The translations under genes were made by a program, and so were the position numbers. Positions 38,510 through 46,980 of a stretch of 64,000 bases of DNA are shown piece after piece (positions within the stretch are counted from its first letter, which is position 1; the number at the start of each line of letters is the position of its first letter). A model generated the notes under the pieces. That model had not been told where the DNA came from. It searched no databases and saw nothing but the letters and a program-made list of their open reading frames with translations. Source of the stretch: Microbacterium sp. LWO14-1.2 (GTDB lineage Bacteria > Actinomycetota > Actinomycetes > Actinomycetales > Microbacteriaceae); contig NZ_CP151633.1 of assembly GCF_038397715.1 (NCBI RefSeq), forward strand, positions 1,798,001 to 1,862,000, in the 5' to 3' direction.

Positions 38510-40024
38510 GTGAGCACTCCCGCATCGGCCCTGAGCCGCACCGCTCGCATCTCGACCACCGCGCCGGCAGCCCCCGCCCGCGCCGGGATCCTGCACCTCG
38601 GACTCGGAAGCTTCCACCGCGCGCACCAGGCGGTCTACACCGCCGCGGCCCTGCAGGCTGAGGGCGGCGACTGGGGGATCGTGGGCGTCGCCTCGCGCTC
38701 CCGCACCATCGTCGACGCGCTGCACGCGCAGGACATGCTGTACTCCGTCGCGACCATCTCGCCCGACGCGACGTCGCTCTCGATCCCCGGCGCGCACACC
38801 GACGCGTTCGTCGGCGCCGAGCAGCCCGACCGCGTCGTCGCCCAGATCGCCGACCCCGGCATCCGCATCGTCACCCTCACGGTCACCGAGAACGGCTACA
38901 GCTACTCGGCCGCGACCCAGCGCCTCGACCTCGACGACGAGACCGTGCTGGCCGACCTCCGCGGCGGCGCTCCGCGGTCGACCATCGGACAGCTGGCGCG
39001 AGGCCTGCAGGCCAGGGCCGCCGCCGGCGGTGCACCGATCTCCATCCTGAGCTGCGACAACCTCGCGGCCAACGGCAAGCACACCGAGAAGCTCGTGCGC
39101 GAGTTCCTCCAGGAGCTCCCCGGCTCCGCGGGCGCGGAGGCGCTGACCTTCCTCGACCACGCCGTCACCTTCCCGTCGAGCATGGTCGACCGCATCGTCC
39201 CGGCGACCACCGGCGAACTGCGCACGCGCGTGAGCACGCTGCTCGGCGCGCGCGACGACATCCCGGTGCCGGCCGAGCCGTTCACGATGTGGGCGATCGA
39301 GGACTCCTTCGCCGGCGGCCGACCGGCATGGCAGGCCGGCGGCGCCGTCTTCACCGACGAGGTCGCCCGCTACGAGCAGATGAAGGTGCGCCTGCTCAAC
39401 GGCACGCATTCGCTCATCGCCTACCTCGGCGCGCTGAGCGGCGTCGCCACGATCCCCGCCGCGATCGGCATCGACGGCATCGAGCACGCGGCGCGCGCCG
39501 TGCTCCGCGACGAGTATGAGCCGTCGATCGAGGTGCCGTCGGGCGTCGACATCCGCGCCTACGAGACCGAGCTCTTCGAGCGCTGGGCGAACACCGCGCT
39601 CGGCCACCGCACGAGCCAGGTCGGAACCGACGGATCGGTCAAGCTGCGCCAGCGCATCCCCGAGCCGGCACTCCTGTCGCTGTCGCGCGGCGAGATGCCG
39701 CACCTCATCGCACTCACCGTCGCCGGCTATCTGTCGTGCATCGCCCCGCTGCCCGGATTCGACCCGGGTCTGCACGCCGCCGCGATGACGGATGCCGCGC
39801 GCGAGCGCCTCGCCTCCCTCGCCGCCACCGCGCGGGACGGCCGCGAGCTCGCCCGCCGCGTGATCGCCGAGCTGCATCTGTTCGGCGCCGAGCTCGGAGA
39901 GCAGGATGCTTTCATCGAGCGCGTCGGCGACCTCACCGACACCATCCGGCGCCAGGGCGTCGACGCCGCCATCGCGGACGCCGTCGACGCCTCGCGCACC
40001 CCCACGAAGGAGATGCAGCCATGA
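38510..40024 (+). CDS. mannitol dehydrogenase family oxidoreductase (mannonate/fructuronate type)
   Basis: A 504-residue NAD(H)-dependent polyol or aldonate dehydrogenase. The NAD site is GILHLGLGSFHRAHQAVY at residues 24-41; the catalytic block is MKVRLLNGTHSLIAYLG. With a D-mannonate dehydratase three genes on, reduction of fructuronate to mannonate (UxuB role) is the best guess, although mannitol or arabinitol dehydrogenases share this family. GTG 38510 follows AAGGAG at 7 bases. The stop overlaps the next ATG. Confidence 0.87.
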   Translation: MSTPASALSRTARISTTAPAAPARAGILHLGLGSFHRAHQAVYTAAALQAEGGDWGIVGVASRSRTIVDALHAQDMLYSVATISPDATSLSIPGAHTDAFVGAEQPDRVVAQIADPGIRIVTLTVTENGYSYSAATQRLDLDDETVLADLRGGAPRSTIGQLARGLQARAAAGGAPISILSCDNLAANGKHTEKLVREFLQELPGSAGAEALTFLDHAVTFPSSMVDRIVPATTGELRTRVSTLLGARDDIPVPAEPFTMWAIEDSFAGGRPAWQAGGAVFTDEVARYEQMKVRLLNGTHSLIAYLGALSGVATIPAAIGIDGIEHAARAVLRDEYEPSIEVPSGVDIRAYETELFERWANTALGHRTSQVGTDGSVKLRQRIPEPALLSLSRGEMPHLIALTVAGYLSCIAPLPGFDPGLHAAAMTDAARERLASLAATARDGRELARRVIAELHLFGAELGEQDAFIERVGDLTDTIRRQGVDAAIADAVDASRTPTKEMQP

Positions 40025-41025
40025 AGGCTCTCGCCATCCACGGCAAGGAAGACATCCGCTGGGAGGACCGGGAGGCCCCGACCCCCGGCGACGGCGAGGT
40101 GCGCCTCCGCGTGAACTACGTCGGCATCTGCGGATCCGACCTGCACTACTACTTCCACGGCGCGAACGGCGAGTACACGATCCGCGAGCCCCTGACGCCC
40201 GGGCACGAGCTCTCCGGCGTCGTCGACCTCGACCCGTCCGGCCGTCTCGCCCCCGGCACCCCCGTGACCGTGCACCCCGCCCGGTACGGCGCCTCCGTCC
40301 CGGGGCTCGAGGACCGCCCGCACCTGCGCGCGGGAGGCGACTACCTGGGCAGCGCGGCAGCAGACCCGCACCGGCAGGGCGGGGCATCCGAGCTGCTGAT
40401 CGTCGAGGACCACATGGTCCGCGTCCTCCCCCGGGGCCTGCCGTTGGAGCGCGCCGCCCTCGCGGAGCCGCTGGCCGTCGCGATCCACGCGGTGAGCCTC
40501 GCCGACGGCATCCGGGGCAAGCGCGTGCTCGTGATCGGTTCCGGACCCATCGGCCTGCTCGTGGTCGCCGCCGCCGTGCACGCCGGCGCCTCGACCGTCG
40601 GCGCGAGCGACGTGCGCGAGGAGCCCCTCGCGCGAGCTCAGGCCCTCGGCGCCACCGAGGTCGCCCTCGTCGGCCGCGACACGATCGACGACGAGTCCTA
40701 TGACGTCGTGTTCGAGTGCTCGGGCGTCGGCGTCGCTCTGACGCAGGCCGTGCGCGCGGCTCGCCGCGCCGGCACCGTCGTGCAGGTCGGCATGCTCGCG
40801 AACGCCGAGATCGGCGTGAACCTCGCGCCGATGCTCGCGAAGGAGCTCACGATCCGCGGCGCCTTCCGCTTCGCCACCGAGATCGACGACGCGGTCGCGA
40901 TGCTCGCCGAATCGGACGCCCTCGACTCCGTCATCTCCCACGTCCTCCCGGCATCCGACGCCGTCCAGGCCTTCGAGCTCGCCCGCGACTCGTCGGCCTC
41001 GGCCAAGGTCCTGCTGGCCCTGTAG
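40021..41025 (+). CDS. L-idonate 5-dehydrogenase-like MDR oxidoreductase
   Basis: A 334-residue medium-chain dehydrogenase. Catalytic zinc ligands Cys37 (GICGSDLHYY), His62 and Glu63 are present and the NAD loop is VLVIGSGPIGLL. The structural zinc lobe has no cysteines at all: where related enzymes have four, this one reads ARYGASVPGLEDRPHL. It probably oxidises L-idonate or a similar sugar acid to the keto acid that feeds the mannonate/gluconate route. Translationally coupled (ATGA) to the previous gene. Confidence 0.87.
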   Translation: MKALAIHGKEDIRWEDREAPTPGDGEVRLRVNYVGICGSDLHYYFHGANGEYTIREPLTPGHELSGVVDLDPSGRLAPGTPVTVHPARYGASVPGLEDRPHLRAGGDYLGSAAADPHRQGGASELLIVEDHMVRVLPRGLPLERAALAEPLAVAIHAVSLADGIRGKRVLVIGSGPIGLLVVAAAVHAGASTVGASDVREEPLARAQALGATEVALVGRDTIDDESYDVVFECSGVGVALTQAVRAARRAGTVVQVGMLANAEIGVNLAPMLAKELTIRGAFRFATEIDDAVAMLAESDALDSVISHVLPASDAVQAFELARDSSASAKVLLAL

Positions 41026-41082
41026 TCACCCCTCGCGCTGCCCGCGCACACCACCCGTTCCTGGTCCGAAGGAGTACCTCCC

Positions 41083-42474
41083 ATGTCAGAACAGCAGACG
41101 ACGGCGACAGCCGTCGACCCCGCCGAGAAGAGGTCCGTCAAGGACCTCGTGCGCGCCGCCATCTCCGGCTGGCTCGGCACGGCACTCGAGTTCATGGACT
41201 ACCAGCTCTACTCGCTGGCAGCCGCGCTCGTCTTCGCCGACCTCTTCTTCTCCTCCGAGAACCCCGCCGTGGCCGTCGTCGCCGCGATGGCCACCTACGG
41301 CGTCGGCTACGTCGCCCGCCCGGTCGGCGCGTTCTTCTTCGCCCGCATGGGCGACAAGACCGGCCGCACGAGGGTCCTGTTCTACACGATCCTCCTGATG
41401 GGCCTCGCGACGACGCTGATCGGCGTGCTGCCGACCTACTCGCAGGTGGGCGTGCTCGCTCCGATCCTGCTCGTGGTGCTGCGCATCGCCCAGGGCTTCG
41501 GCGCCGGCGCGGAGATCTCCGGCGCGGGCGTCATGCTCGCGGAGTACGCGCCGGCCAAGCGCCGCGGCATCATCGCCTCGCTCGTCGCGCTGGGCACGAA
41601 CTGCGGAACCCTGCTCGCCTCCGGCATCTGGGCGATCCTCCTCGTCGTGTACAGCGAGAACGAGGTCATCGAGTGGGCGTGGCGCATCCCGTTCCTCGCC
41701 AGCGCCGTCATCATGCTGTTCGCGATCTGGGTGCGCTTCAACCTCAAGGAGACCCCCGTCTTCGAGGAGCGCGACGACGTCATCGACGGCAAGGCCCTGT
41801 CGCGCGAGGAGACGATCCAGCTCGCCACCGAGACCAACGACATCCGCACGCTCGAGGCGATGCAGCGCAAGCCCATCAAGGCGTTCGTCATCGCGCTGCT
41901 GCTGCGCTTCGGTCAGGCCGGCAACTCGGGCATGATCCAGACGTACCTGATCAGCTACATCACCGTCGTGCTGCTGCTCGACAAGAGCATCGGCGTCAAC
42001 GCGGTCATCGTGTCGTCGCTGGTGGCTTTCATCACGGTGCCCCTCTCGGGCTGGCTCGGCGACCGCTTCGGCCGCAAGCGCATGTACATGGTGTGGGCCG
42101 TCATCGCCCTGATCGTGATCGTGCCGACCATGCTCATGATCAGCAGCAAGGACACGCTGCAGGTGTTCGTCGGCTACGTCGTGCTCCACAACCTCGCGGT
42201 CATGAGCTTCGCCTCGCTCGAGAACCTCACGCTCCCCGAGATCTTCGGCGCCCGCAACCGGTACACGTACACGGCCATGGCCCGCGAGATCGCCGCGATC
42301 GTCGCGACCGGCGCCGGCCCCGTCATCGCCGCGGCCTGGGTGTCGGCCGTCACCGGCTCGTTCATCCCGATCATCATCATGCTCGCGTTCTTCACGCTCT
42401 GCGCGCTCGTGGCGTCGATCATCATGCCCGAGGTGGCCGGTCGCGACCTGACCGACCCGCGCGACGCGGTCTGA
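41083..42474 (+). CDS. MFS transporter, metabolite:H+ symporter (MHS) family
   Basis: A 463-residue symporter with 12 helices. [23 protein letters not shown] in helix 1, [25 protein letters not shown] after helix 2 and [19 protein letters not shown] in helix 4 are MHS marks (relatives carry shikimate, ketoglutarate, proline-betaine). In this locus it should import a sugar acid. GAAGGAG precedes the ATG. Confidence 0.92.
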   Translation: MSEQQTTATAVDPAEKRSVKDLVRAAISGWLGTALEFMDYQLYSLAAALVFADLFFSSENPAVAVVAAMATYGVGYVARPVGAFFFARMGDKTGRTRVLFYTILLMGLATTLIGVLPTYSQVGVLAPILLVVLRIAQGFGAGAEISGAGVMLAEYAPAKRRGIIASLVALGTNCGTLLASGIWAILLVVYSENEVIEWAWRIPFLASAVIMLFAIWVRFNLKETPVFEERDDVIDGKALSREETIQLATETNDIRTLEAMQRKPIKAFVIALLLRFGQAGNSGMIQTYLISYITVVLLLDKSIGVNAVIVSSLVAFITVPLSGWLGDRFGRKRMYMVWAVIALIVIVPTMLMISSKDTLQVFVGYVVLHNLAVMSFASLENLTLPEIFGARNRYTYTAMAREIAAIVATGAGPVIAAAWVSAVTGSFIPIIIMLAFFTLCALVASIIMPEVAGRDLTDPRDAV

Positions 42475-42556
42475 CCGGACCCGATCATCACGACCGGGGC
42501 GCGGCCGACCCGAGCGGCCGCGCCCCACCACCCTTTTCGACACGCAGGAGAAGACC

Positions 42557-43783
42557 ATGGCCATCGAGCTCGTCGACGTCATCATCACCAGCCCAGGGCG
42601 CAACTTCGTCACGCTCAAGATCACGACCTCCGACGGCGTCGTCGGCTGGGGCGACGCGACCCTCAACGGGCGTGAGCTCGCCGTGGCCTCCTACCTCTCC
42701 GACCACGTCGCGTCGACGCTCGTCGGCCGCGACGAGGACCGCATCGAGGACACCTGGCAGTACCTCTATCGCGGACCGTACTGGCGCCGGGGCCCCGTGA
42801 CGATGGCCGCGATCGCCGCCGTCGACATGGCGCTGTGGGACATCAAGGCCAAGAAGGCCGGGATGCCGTTGTACCAGCTGCTCGGCGGTGCGAGCCGCGA
42901 GGGCGTCCGCGTCTACGCGCACGCCTCCGGCACCGACTACGAGGCGCTCAAGAACGCCGTCTCGGGGTACGAGGAGCTCGGCTACACCGCGGTCCGCGTG
43001 CAGACGGGCGTTCCCGGTCTCGGCCAGATCTACGGCGTCTCCAACGCCGGCCCCGGCGTGCGCTACGACTACGAGCCCGCCAAGCGCTCGGGCGACCGCC
43101 CCAGCGAGGAGACCTGGGACACGCGCAACTATCTCAACCACATGCCGGGCATCTTCTCGCGCATCCGCGAGGACTTCGGCTCCGACCTGCGCATCCTGCA
43201 CGACGGCCACCACCGCATGTCGCCGATCGAGGCCGCGCGCTTCGCGAAGGACATCGAGCCGTACGACCTGTTCTGGCTCGAGGACTGCACGCCCGGTGAG
43301 GACCAGACGGCACTGCGCCTCGTGCGCCAGCACTCCACGACGCCGCTCGCGATCGGCGAGGTCTTCAACTCGGTCTTCGACTACCAGACCCTCATCACCG
43401 AGCGGCTCATCGACTACGTCCGCTCGGCGGTCACGCACACCGGCGGCATCACGGCCATGAAGAAGCTGCTCGACTTCGCCGCGATCTACGGCATCAAGTC
43501 CGGCATCCACGGTCCGACCGACATCTCGCCCGTCGGCATGGCGGCGGCTCTGCACCTCGATCTCGCGATCCACAACTTCGGCATCCAGGAGTACATGCCG
43601 CACAACGAGCAGACGCTCGAGGTCTTCCAGACGTCGTTCACGTTCGACAAGGGCTTCCTGCACCCCGGCGAGACGCCCGGCCTGGGCGTCGAGCTCGACG
43701 AGGACGCCGCAGCCGGCCACGAGTACGCCAAGGCCTACCTGCCCGTGAACCGCCTCCTCGACGGGACCGTGCACGACTGGTGA
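42557..43783 (+). CDS. manD: D-mannonate dehydratase (ManD/RspA type, enolase superfamily)
   Basis: The 408-residue enzyme converts D-mannonate to 2-keto-3-deoxy-gluconate. Residues that define the high-activity ManD group are visible: Arg147 and Tyr159, metal ligands Asp216, Glu242 and Glu268, His218 in HDGHH, and His318 in SGIHGPTD. It lacks the KxK motif of other mandelate-racemase-group enzymes, as expected. CAGGAGA lies before the ATG. With the reductase and dehydrogenase upstream it forms a hexuronate/idonate route into the Entner-Doudoroff intermediates. Confidence 0.93.
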   Translation: MAIELVDVIITSPGRNFVTLKITTSDGVVGWGDATLNGRELAVASYLSDHVASTLVGRDEDRIEDTWQYLYRGPYWRRGPVTMAAIAAVDMALWDIKAKKAGMPLYQLLGGASREGVRVYAHASGTDYEALKNAVSGYEELGYTAVRVQTGVPGLGQIYGVSNAGPGVRYDYEPAKRSGDRPSEETWDTRNYLNHMPGIFSRIREDFGSDLRILHDGHHRMSPIEAARFAKDIEPYDLFWLEDCTPGEDQTALRLVRQHSTTPLAIGEVFNSVFDYQTLITERLIDYVRSAVTHTGGITAMKKLLDFAAIYGIKSGIHGPTDISPVGMAAALHLDLAIHNFGIQEYMPHNEQTLEVFQTSFTFDKGFLHPGETPGLGVELDEDAAAGHEYAKAYLPVNRLLDGTVHDW

Positions 43784-43799
43784 GCCTCCGCGCGCCGCA

Positions 43800-43882
43800 C
43801 GTTCTGCGGCCATGAGCCACCTTGTGCGGCCACGGCATCCGCCCGAGGCCGCAGAAGGTGACGATGGCCGTAGAAGTGACGC
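43800..43882. repeat. intergenic palindromic element, copy C (TTCTGCGGCC family)
   Basis: Left part has GTTCTGCGGCCATGAGCC and CTTGTGCGGCC; right part has GAGGCCGCAGAAGGTGACG and GGCCGTAGAAGTGACG inverted. It lies between convergent manD and gntR and may end both transcripts. Confidence 0.7.
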
Positions 43883-43916
43883 GGCCGGAGCGGGCGGAGA
43901 AGACGGATGCCGCGGC

Positions 43917-44651
43917 TCAGCCGCCCGCGCGCTCCGCGCCGATGCCCCTCCGTCGCAGCACGTCGCGGAGGGGCTCGTCGACGTCCGGACCGTAGAGCTG
44001 CAGGGCGAGGTCGAGGTGCCGCCGCATGGCGTCGGCCGCGCCGTCGGCGTCGTGCGCGACGATGCGGGCGAGGATCTCGCCGTGCATCGGATCGCCGGCG
44101 GAGTGCACCTGCGGGTCGCTGTGGCTGCGGTACATGATGTCGGACACGAGCTCGCCGATGGCCGTGAACATGACCTCGAGCACCGGATTTCCGCTGGCGC
44201 GGGCGATCGCCCGGTGGAACGCGATGTCCGTCGCGACCCGCTGGTCGAGTCCGTCGGCGCGGAGGTGCGCGGCGAGCGCCTCGTCGAGAGCCGTGACATC
44301 CTCGGCGGTCGCCGAACGGGCTGCCGCTGAGGCGGCCGCGCACTCGAGCACCTTCCGCGCGTCGACGAGGTGCCGCGAGGTGACGCCCTCCTGCTGCGCG
44401 ATCCGCACCATCGGCTGGGCGAGGTCGCTGGCCTCGGGCGGTCTGGCGAACGACCCCCGCCCCGGGATGATCTCGATGTAGCCGCGGTCCGCGAGGCCGC
44501 TGAGGGTCTCGCGGACGACCGTGCGCGAGACGCGGTACTCGATCCCGAGCTCCCGCTCCGACGGGAGCTTCTGCCCAGGGGCGATGCGGCCGCTGACCAG
44601 CTGCTGCTCCAGGGCTCCGAGCATCCCCGATTTCGTGCCGAAGGTGATCAT
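43917..44651 (-). CDS. GntR-family regulator with FCD domain
   Basis: A 244-residue regulator: winged helix with GRIAPGQKLPSERELGIEYRVSRTVVRETL (split here as family motif SRTVVRETLSGLADRGYI) and an FCD domain with FHRAIARASGNPVLEV and HGEILARIVAHD. Start is uncertain; ATG 44651 gives the normal distance to the DNA-binding domain, whereas longer frames run through a dehydrogenase remnant on the other strand. It probably co-regulates the hexuronate operon ending just before it. Confidence 0.85.
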   Translation of the reverse strand: MITFGTKSGMLGALEQQLVSGRIAPGQKLPSERELGIEYRVSRTVVRETLSGLADRGYIEIIPGRGSFARPPEASDLAQPMVRIAQQEGVTSRHLVDARKVLECAAASAAARSATAEDVTALDEALAAHLRADGLDQRVATDIAFHRAIARASGNPVLEVMFTAIGELVSDIMYRSHSDPQVHSAGDPMHGEILARIVAHDADGAADAMRRHLDLALQLYGPDVDEPLRDVLRRRGIGAERAGG

Positions 44652-44937
44652 GCTCGGGGTGAGCGCGGCGCCGATCTCGATCGACACCTGGCGCCTCGTG
44701 GGCCGCGAGCTCGGCATCCGCTCCTCCCTCTCGCACACCGTCGACGACGTCCGCACGGCGGTGGCCATGATCGAGTCGGGGACGGTCGTCGTGTCCGATC
44801 TGCTGACGCATACGGTCCCGCTCAGCGACGCCCGGCGTGCCTTTCGTCTGCTCGCCTCCCGCACCGAGGAGGTGCTGAAGTGCGTGATCGTGCCCGATCC
44901 ACAGGTGACGGAGCAGCCGACCCCGGAAGGCGCGTAG
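44642..44937 (+). pseudogene. remnant of a zinc-dependent alcohol dehydrogenase (C-terminal ~97 codons)
   Basis: The plus strand encodes VIMLGVSAAPISIDTWRLVG, then RELGIRSSLSHTVDD, a TAVAMIESGTVVVSDLLTHT segment and DARRAFRLLASRTEEVLKC, ending at TAG 44937. This is the unmistakable C-terminal nucleotide-domain end and tail helix of a medium-chain dehydrogenase. The upstream two thirds are absent: before 44642 the same frame is antisense to gntR. No start or ribosome site fits, so it is a broken gene left by a rearrangement. Confidence 0.75.
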
Positions 44938-44940
44938 CCT
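44935..44940 (+). promoter_or_regulatory. minus-10 box of the Pr6Pr gene
   Basis: TAGCCT, 6 bases before ATG 44947; its TAG is also the stop of the dehydrogenase remnant. Confidence 0.5.
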
Positions 44941-44946
44941 CGAAGC

Positions 44947-45711
44947 ATGTCGAAAGCCGTTGTGACTCCCCCCGCGGCCCCCGACCTCTCGGTCACCGAG
45001 CCGAAGACACCCCTCTACGCGCGAGCGGCGGTGAACTCACGGCCGCTGGCCCTCGCGTACCGCCTCATCGCGCTCGTGGCGATCGGGACCGGGATCGCCC
45101 GCAACGCGGGCATCGTCGACGGCGCCCTCGACCCCACGACGTTCCTGTATTACACGATGGTCAGCAACCTCATCTGCGGGGGATGGATGCTGTTGGTCGT
45201 CGTCCGCACGATCGCCGACCTGCGCCGCGACGGCGCGCGAGGCACATCGACGCCCAGCGCCCGCTGGAGCGGTGCGGTCATGATGGCGATCACGGTCACG
45301 ATGCTCATCTACCTGGTGGTGCTCGTGCCGACGCGGTTCGCCGCGGGGGATGCCGACATCTTCTCCCTCACCGACAACCTCATCCACATCGTCACCCCGG
45401 TGCTGCTGATCGTGGACTGGCTGCTGTTCGTGCCCAAGGGCGCGTTCCGCTGGATCGACCCCGTGCTCTGGGTCCTGATCCCCTACGCCTACCTCGCGTG
45501 GGCGTTCTGCTACGGAGCGCTCGGCGGCCAGTTCGTGCCCGGCCAGAGATACCCGTACCCGTTCATGGACGTCGACGCGCTCGGCATCCCCGGCGTCGCG
45601 CAGTGGATCATCGCGTTGTCGGTCGCCCTCGTCGCCGTGGGCTTCGTCTTCGTCGTGCTCGACCGCGCGCTCTCTGCTCTCGCCCGCCGCGCCGCGCCGC
45701 ACCTCAGTTGA
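44947..45711 (+). CDS. Pr6Pr family membrane protein
   Basis: A 254-residue protein with six hydrophobic segments. Family marks are LYYTMVSNLICGGWML in the second helix and NLIHIVTPVLLIVDWLLF with a conserved histidine, then WVLIPYAYLAWAF. The family is related to FAR-17a/AIG1-like hydrolases, but its role in bacteria is unknown. Expressed from its own leaderless promoter. Its 3' end lies in a 42-bp stretch repeated 151 bp downstream at the end of arr. Confidence 0.85.
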   Translation: MSKAVVTPPAAPDLSVTEPKTPLYARAAVNSRPLALAYRLIALVAIGTGIARNAGIVDGALDPTTFLYYTMVSNLICGGWMLLVVVRTIADLRRDGARGTSTPSARWSGAVMMAITVTMLIYLVVLVPTRFAAGDADIFSLTDNLIHIVTPVLLIVDWLLFVPKGAFRWIDPVLWVLIPYAYLAWAFCYGALGGQFVPGQRYPYPFMDVDALGIPGVAQWIIALSVALVAVGFVFVVLDRALSALARRAAPHLS

Positions 45712-45882
45712 TGATCTCGGCCCGCGGGTCGTTGAGCGAGCGGGCCCTTCCGCGGGTCGTTGAGCGAGCGGGCCCTTCCGCGGGTCGTTGAGCGAGCGGG
45801 CCCTTCCCGCGGGTCGTTGAGCGAGCGGAGCGAGACGAAACGCCGCGCCGCACCTCAGTTGATGATCTCGGCCCGCGGGTCG
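45690..45882. repeat. 42-bp direct duplication enclosing a four-copy GGTCGTTGAGCGAG array
   Basis: An identical 42-bp block occurs at 45690-45731 and 45841-45882. Between them, CGCGGGTCGTTGAGCGAG is repeated four times with GCGGGCCCTTC spacers (period 28-29), and the last copy ends GGAGCGAGACGAAACG. The first block carries the Pr6Pr stop codon and the second the arr stop codon, so before the event the two convergent genes ended within the same few bases. Confidence 0.9.
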
Positions 45883-46265
45883 GAGTGCAGGGCGGACAGC
45901 TTCTCGCGCCAGTCGGCGAGCGCTTCCGGCGTGAGACGGGTCCAGTCGTGCACCTCGCGCACGACGCGCAGCGGATCGGCGCTGCGGTACGACCGGGTCG
46001 GGTTGCCGGGGAACTTCTTGTCGGTGACGTTCGGGTCGTTCTCGAACGCTCCGACGGGCTCGACCTCGTACACGCGCGGATCCCGATCGCCGGGCGCGAG
46101 TTCTGCCGCGAGGCCCGCGCCGTCGCGCAGCGCCGTGAAGTAGATGTGGTTCATCACGATCTCGGGCCGGTAGTTCGACCGGAACCCCGCAGTGAGGAGG
46201 TCGCCCGGGTTCAGGTCGGCCTTCGTGCCGTGGAAGAACGGACCGTCATCGAGTGCGTCTGTCAC
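45855..46265 (-). CDS. arr: NAD+-rifampin ADP-ribosyltransferase
   Basis: A 136-residue Arr enzyme that inactivates rifamycins by ADP-ribosylating the C23 hydroxyl. Highly conserved blocks are DGPFFHGTKADL, GFRSNYRPEIVMNHIYFTA, DPNVTDKKFPGNPTRSYRS and EVHDWTR. I start at GTG 46265 because TAGGCT ends 6 bases before it, giving a protein beginning TDALDDGP; GTG 46271 lies inside that spacer. The gene looks chromosomal and native in composition. Convergent with the Pr6Pr gene. Confidence 0.96.
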   Translation of the reverse strand: MTDALDDGPFFHGTKADLNPGDLLTAGFRSNYRPEIVMNHIYFTALRDGAGLAAELAPGDRDPRVYEVEPVGAFENDPNVTDKKFPGNPTRSYRSADPLRVVREVHDWTRLTPEALADWREKLSALHSDPRAEIIN

Positions 46266-46271
46266 CCGCAC

Positions 46272-46277
46272 AGCCTA
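46272..46277 (-). promoter_or_regulatory. minus-10 box of arr
   Basis: TAGGCT on the minus strand, 6 bases before GTG 46265; decides the start. Confidence 0.55.
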
Positions 46278-46312
46278 CGACTGCGCGGGTGACGACGAGA
46301 AGGCCCGAGACC

Positions 46313-46570
46313 TCACTCGCCGGAGCGGCGCGTGCCGATCCCCGGCTCGTCGTTGTGGATGGACTCGTCCTTGACCTCGCCCTTCGAGGCCGGGTCGACG
46401 CCGACCGCGCCGGCAGCGCCGGAGTCGGCGCCCGCACCGCCCGCCGGCACCTCGCCCACGGCATCCGGGTCGTCTCCGCCGCGATCGTCGAGCATCTCGG
46501 CGATGCGGTCCTTCGCGTCGAGTTCGGCCGCGGCATCCGGTGCGTCGGCGGCGCGGTCCGCGTCGCTCAC
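46313..46570 (-). CDS. small acidic protein of unknown function
   Basis: An 85-residue, Asp/Ala/Gly-rich and probably disordered protein with one helical segment (AAELDAKDRIAEMLDDRGGDD split at the first part) and a charged end KDESIHNDEPGIG. The GTG start overlaps the previous small gene by four bases. No family recognised; codon use and coupling suggest it is real. Confidence 0.55.
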   Translation of the reverse strand: MSDADRAADAPDAAAELDAKDRIAEMLDDRGGDDPDAVGEVPAGGAGADSGAAGAVGVDPASKGEVKDESIHNDEPGIGTRRSGE

Positions 46571-46800
46571 TCGGCGACTCGCAGGTCGTCGGGGGCGTCG
46601 CCGCTGTGCTGCGAGCCCTCGTCCTCGGGGGCCAGGTCGCCCTGTCCGTCCTCGCCGATCTCGGCCTCGAGGGGCTCGTCGCCCTGGGTCTCGGGCTGTT
46701 CGGTGTCGGTCGGGAAGGTGCCGTCGGTCGGGTCCTCCGTGTGCGGCACGCCGGGCATCTCCGGCTCGAAGCTGTTGGCGAATGCGTCGATGTTCGTCAT
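46567..46800 (-). CDS. small acidic protein of unknown function
   Basis: A 77-residue, strongly acidic, low-complexity protein (start MTNIDAFANSFEPEMPG). AGGAGG stands 6 bases before ATG 46800, which argues for real expression. First of a two-gene unit, divergent from an aldo/keto reductase. No known domain. Confidence 0.6.
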   Translation of the reverse strand: MTNIDAFANSFEPEMPGVPHTEDPTDGTFPTDTEQPETQGDEPLEAEIGEDGQGDLAPEDEGSQHSGDAPDDLRVAE

Positions 46801-46980
46801 GGAGTCCTCCTGTGTGGGTGGCGGATGTCCATGGTCGCGCGGATCGTGGGCGAGCGCAGGGCGGTTGACAGCATCCGCCGGTTCCGCGATCATCCCCGCC
46901 TCGCCTCCGTCCGGACCCCGGCATAGGCTTCTCCCGACACGACGACGCACATGTCGCCGAGACGACCAAGGGAGAAGCGG

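Noticed and set aside
44521..44641. The ATG-initiated 138-codon plus-strand frame as a complete gene
   Set aside because: Its first ~40 codons are antisense to the GntR DNA-binding domain and match nothing; only the part from 44642 has dehydrogenase homology, so it is called a remnant.
45724..45842. Tandem array as an insertion sequence end
   Set aside because: No transposase and no terminal inverted repeats; treated as a repeat array within a duplication.
46865..46870. TTGACA as the minus-35 of the 46981 reductase gene
   Set aside because: It is 53 bases from the TAGGCT box, far beyond workable spacing.
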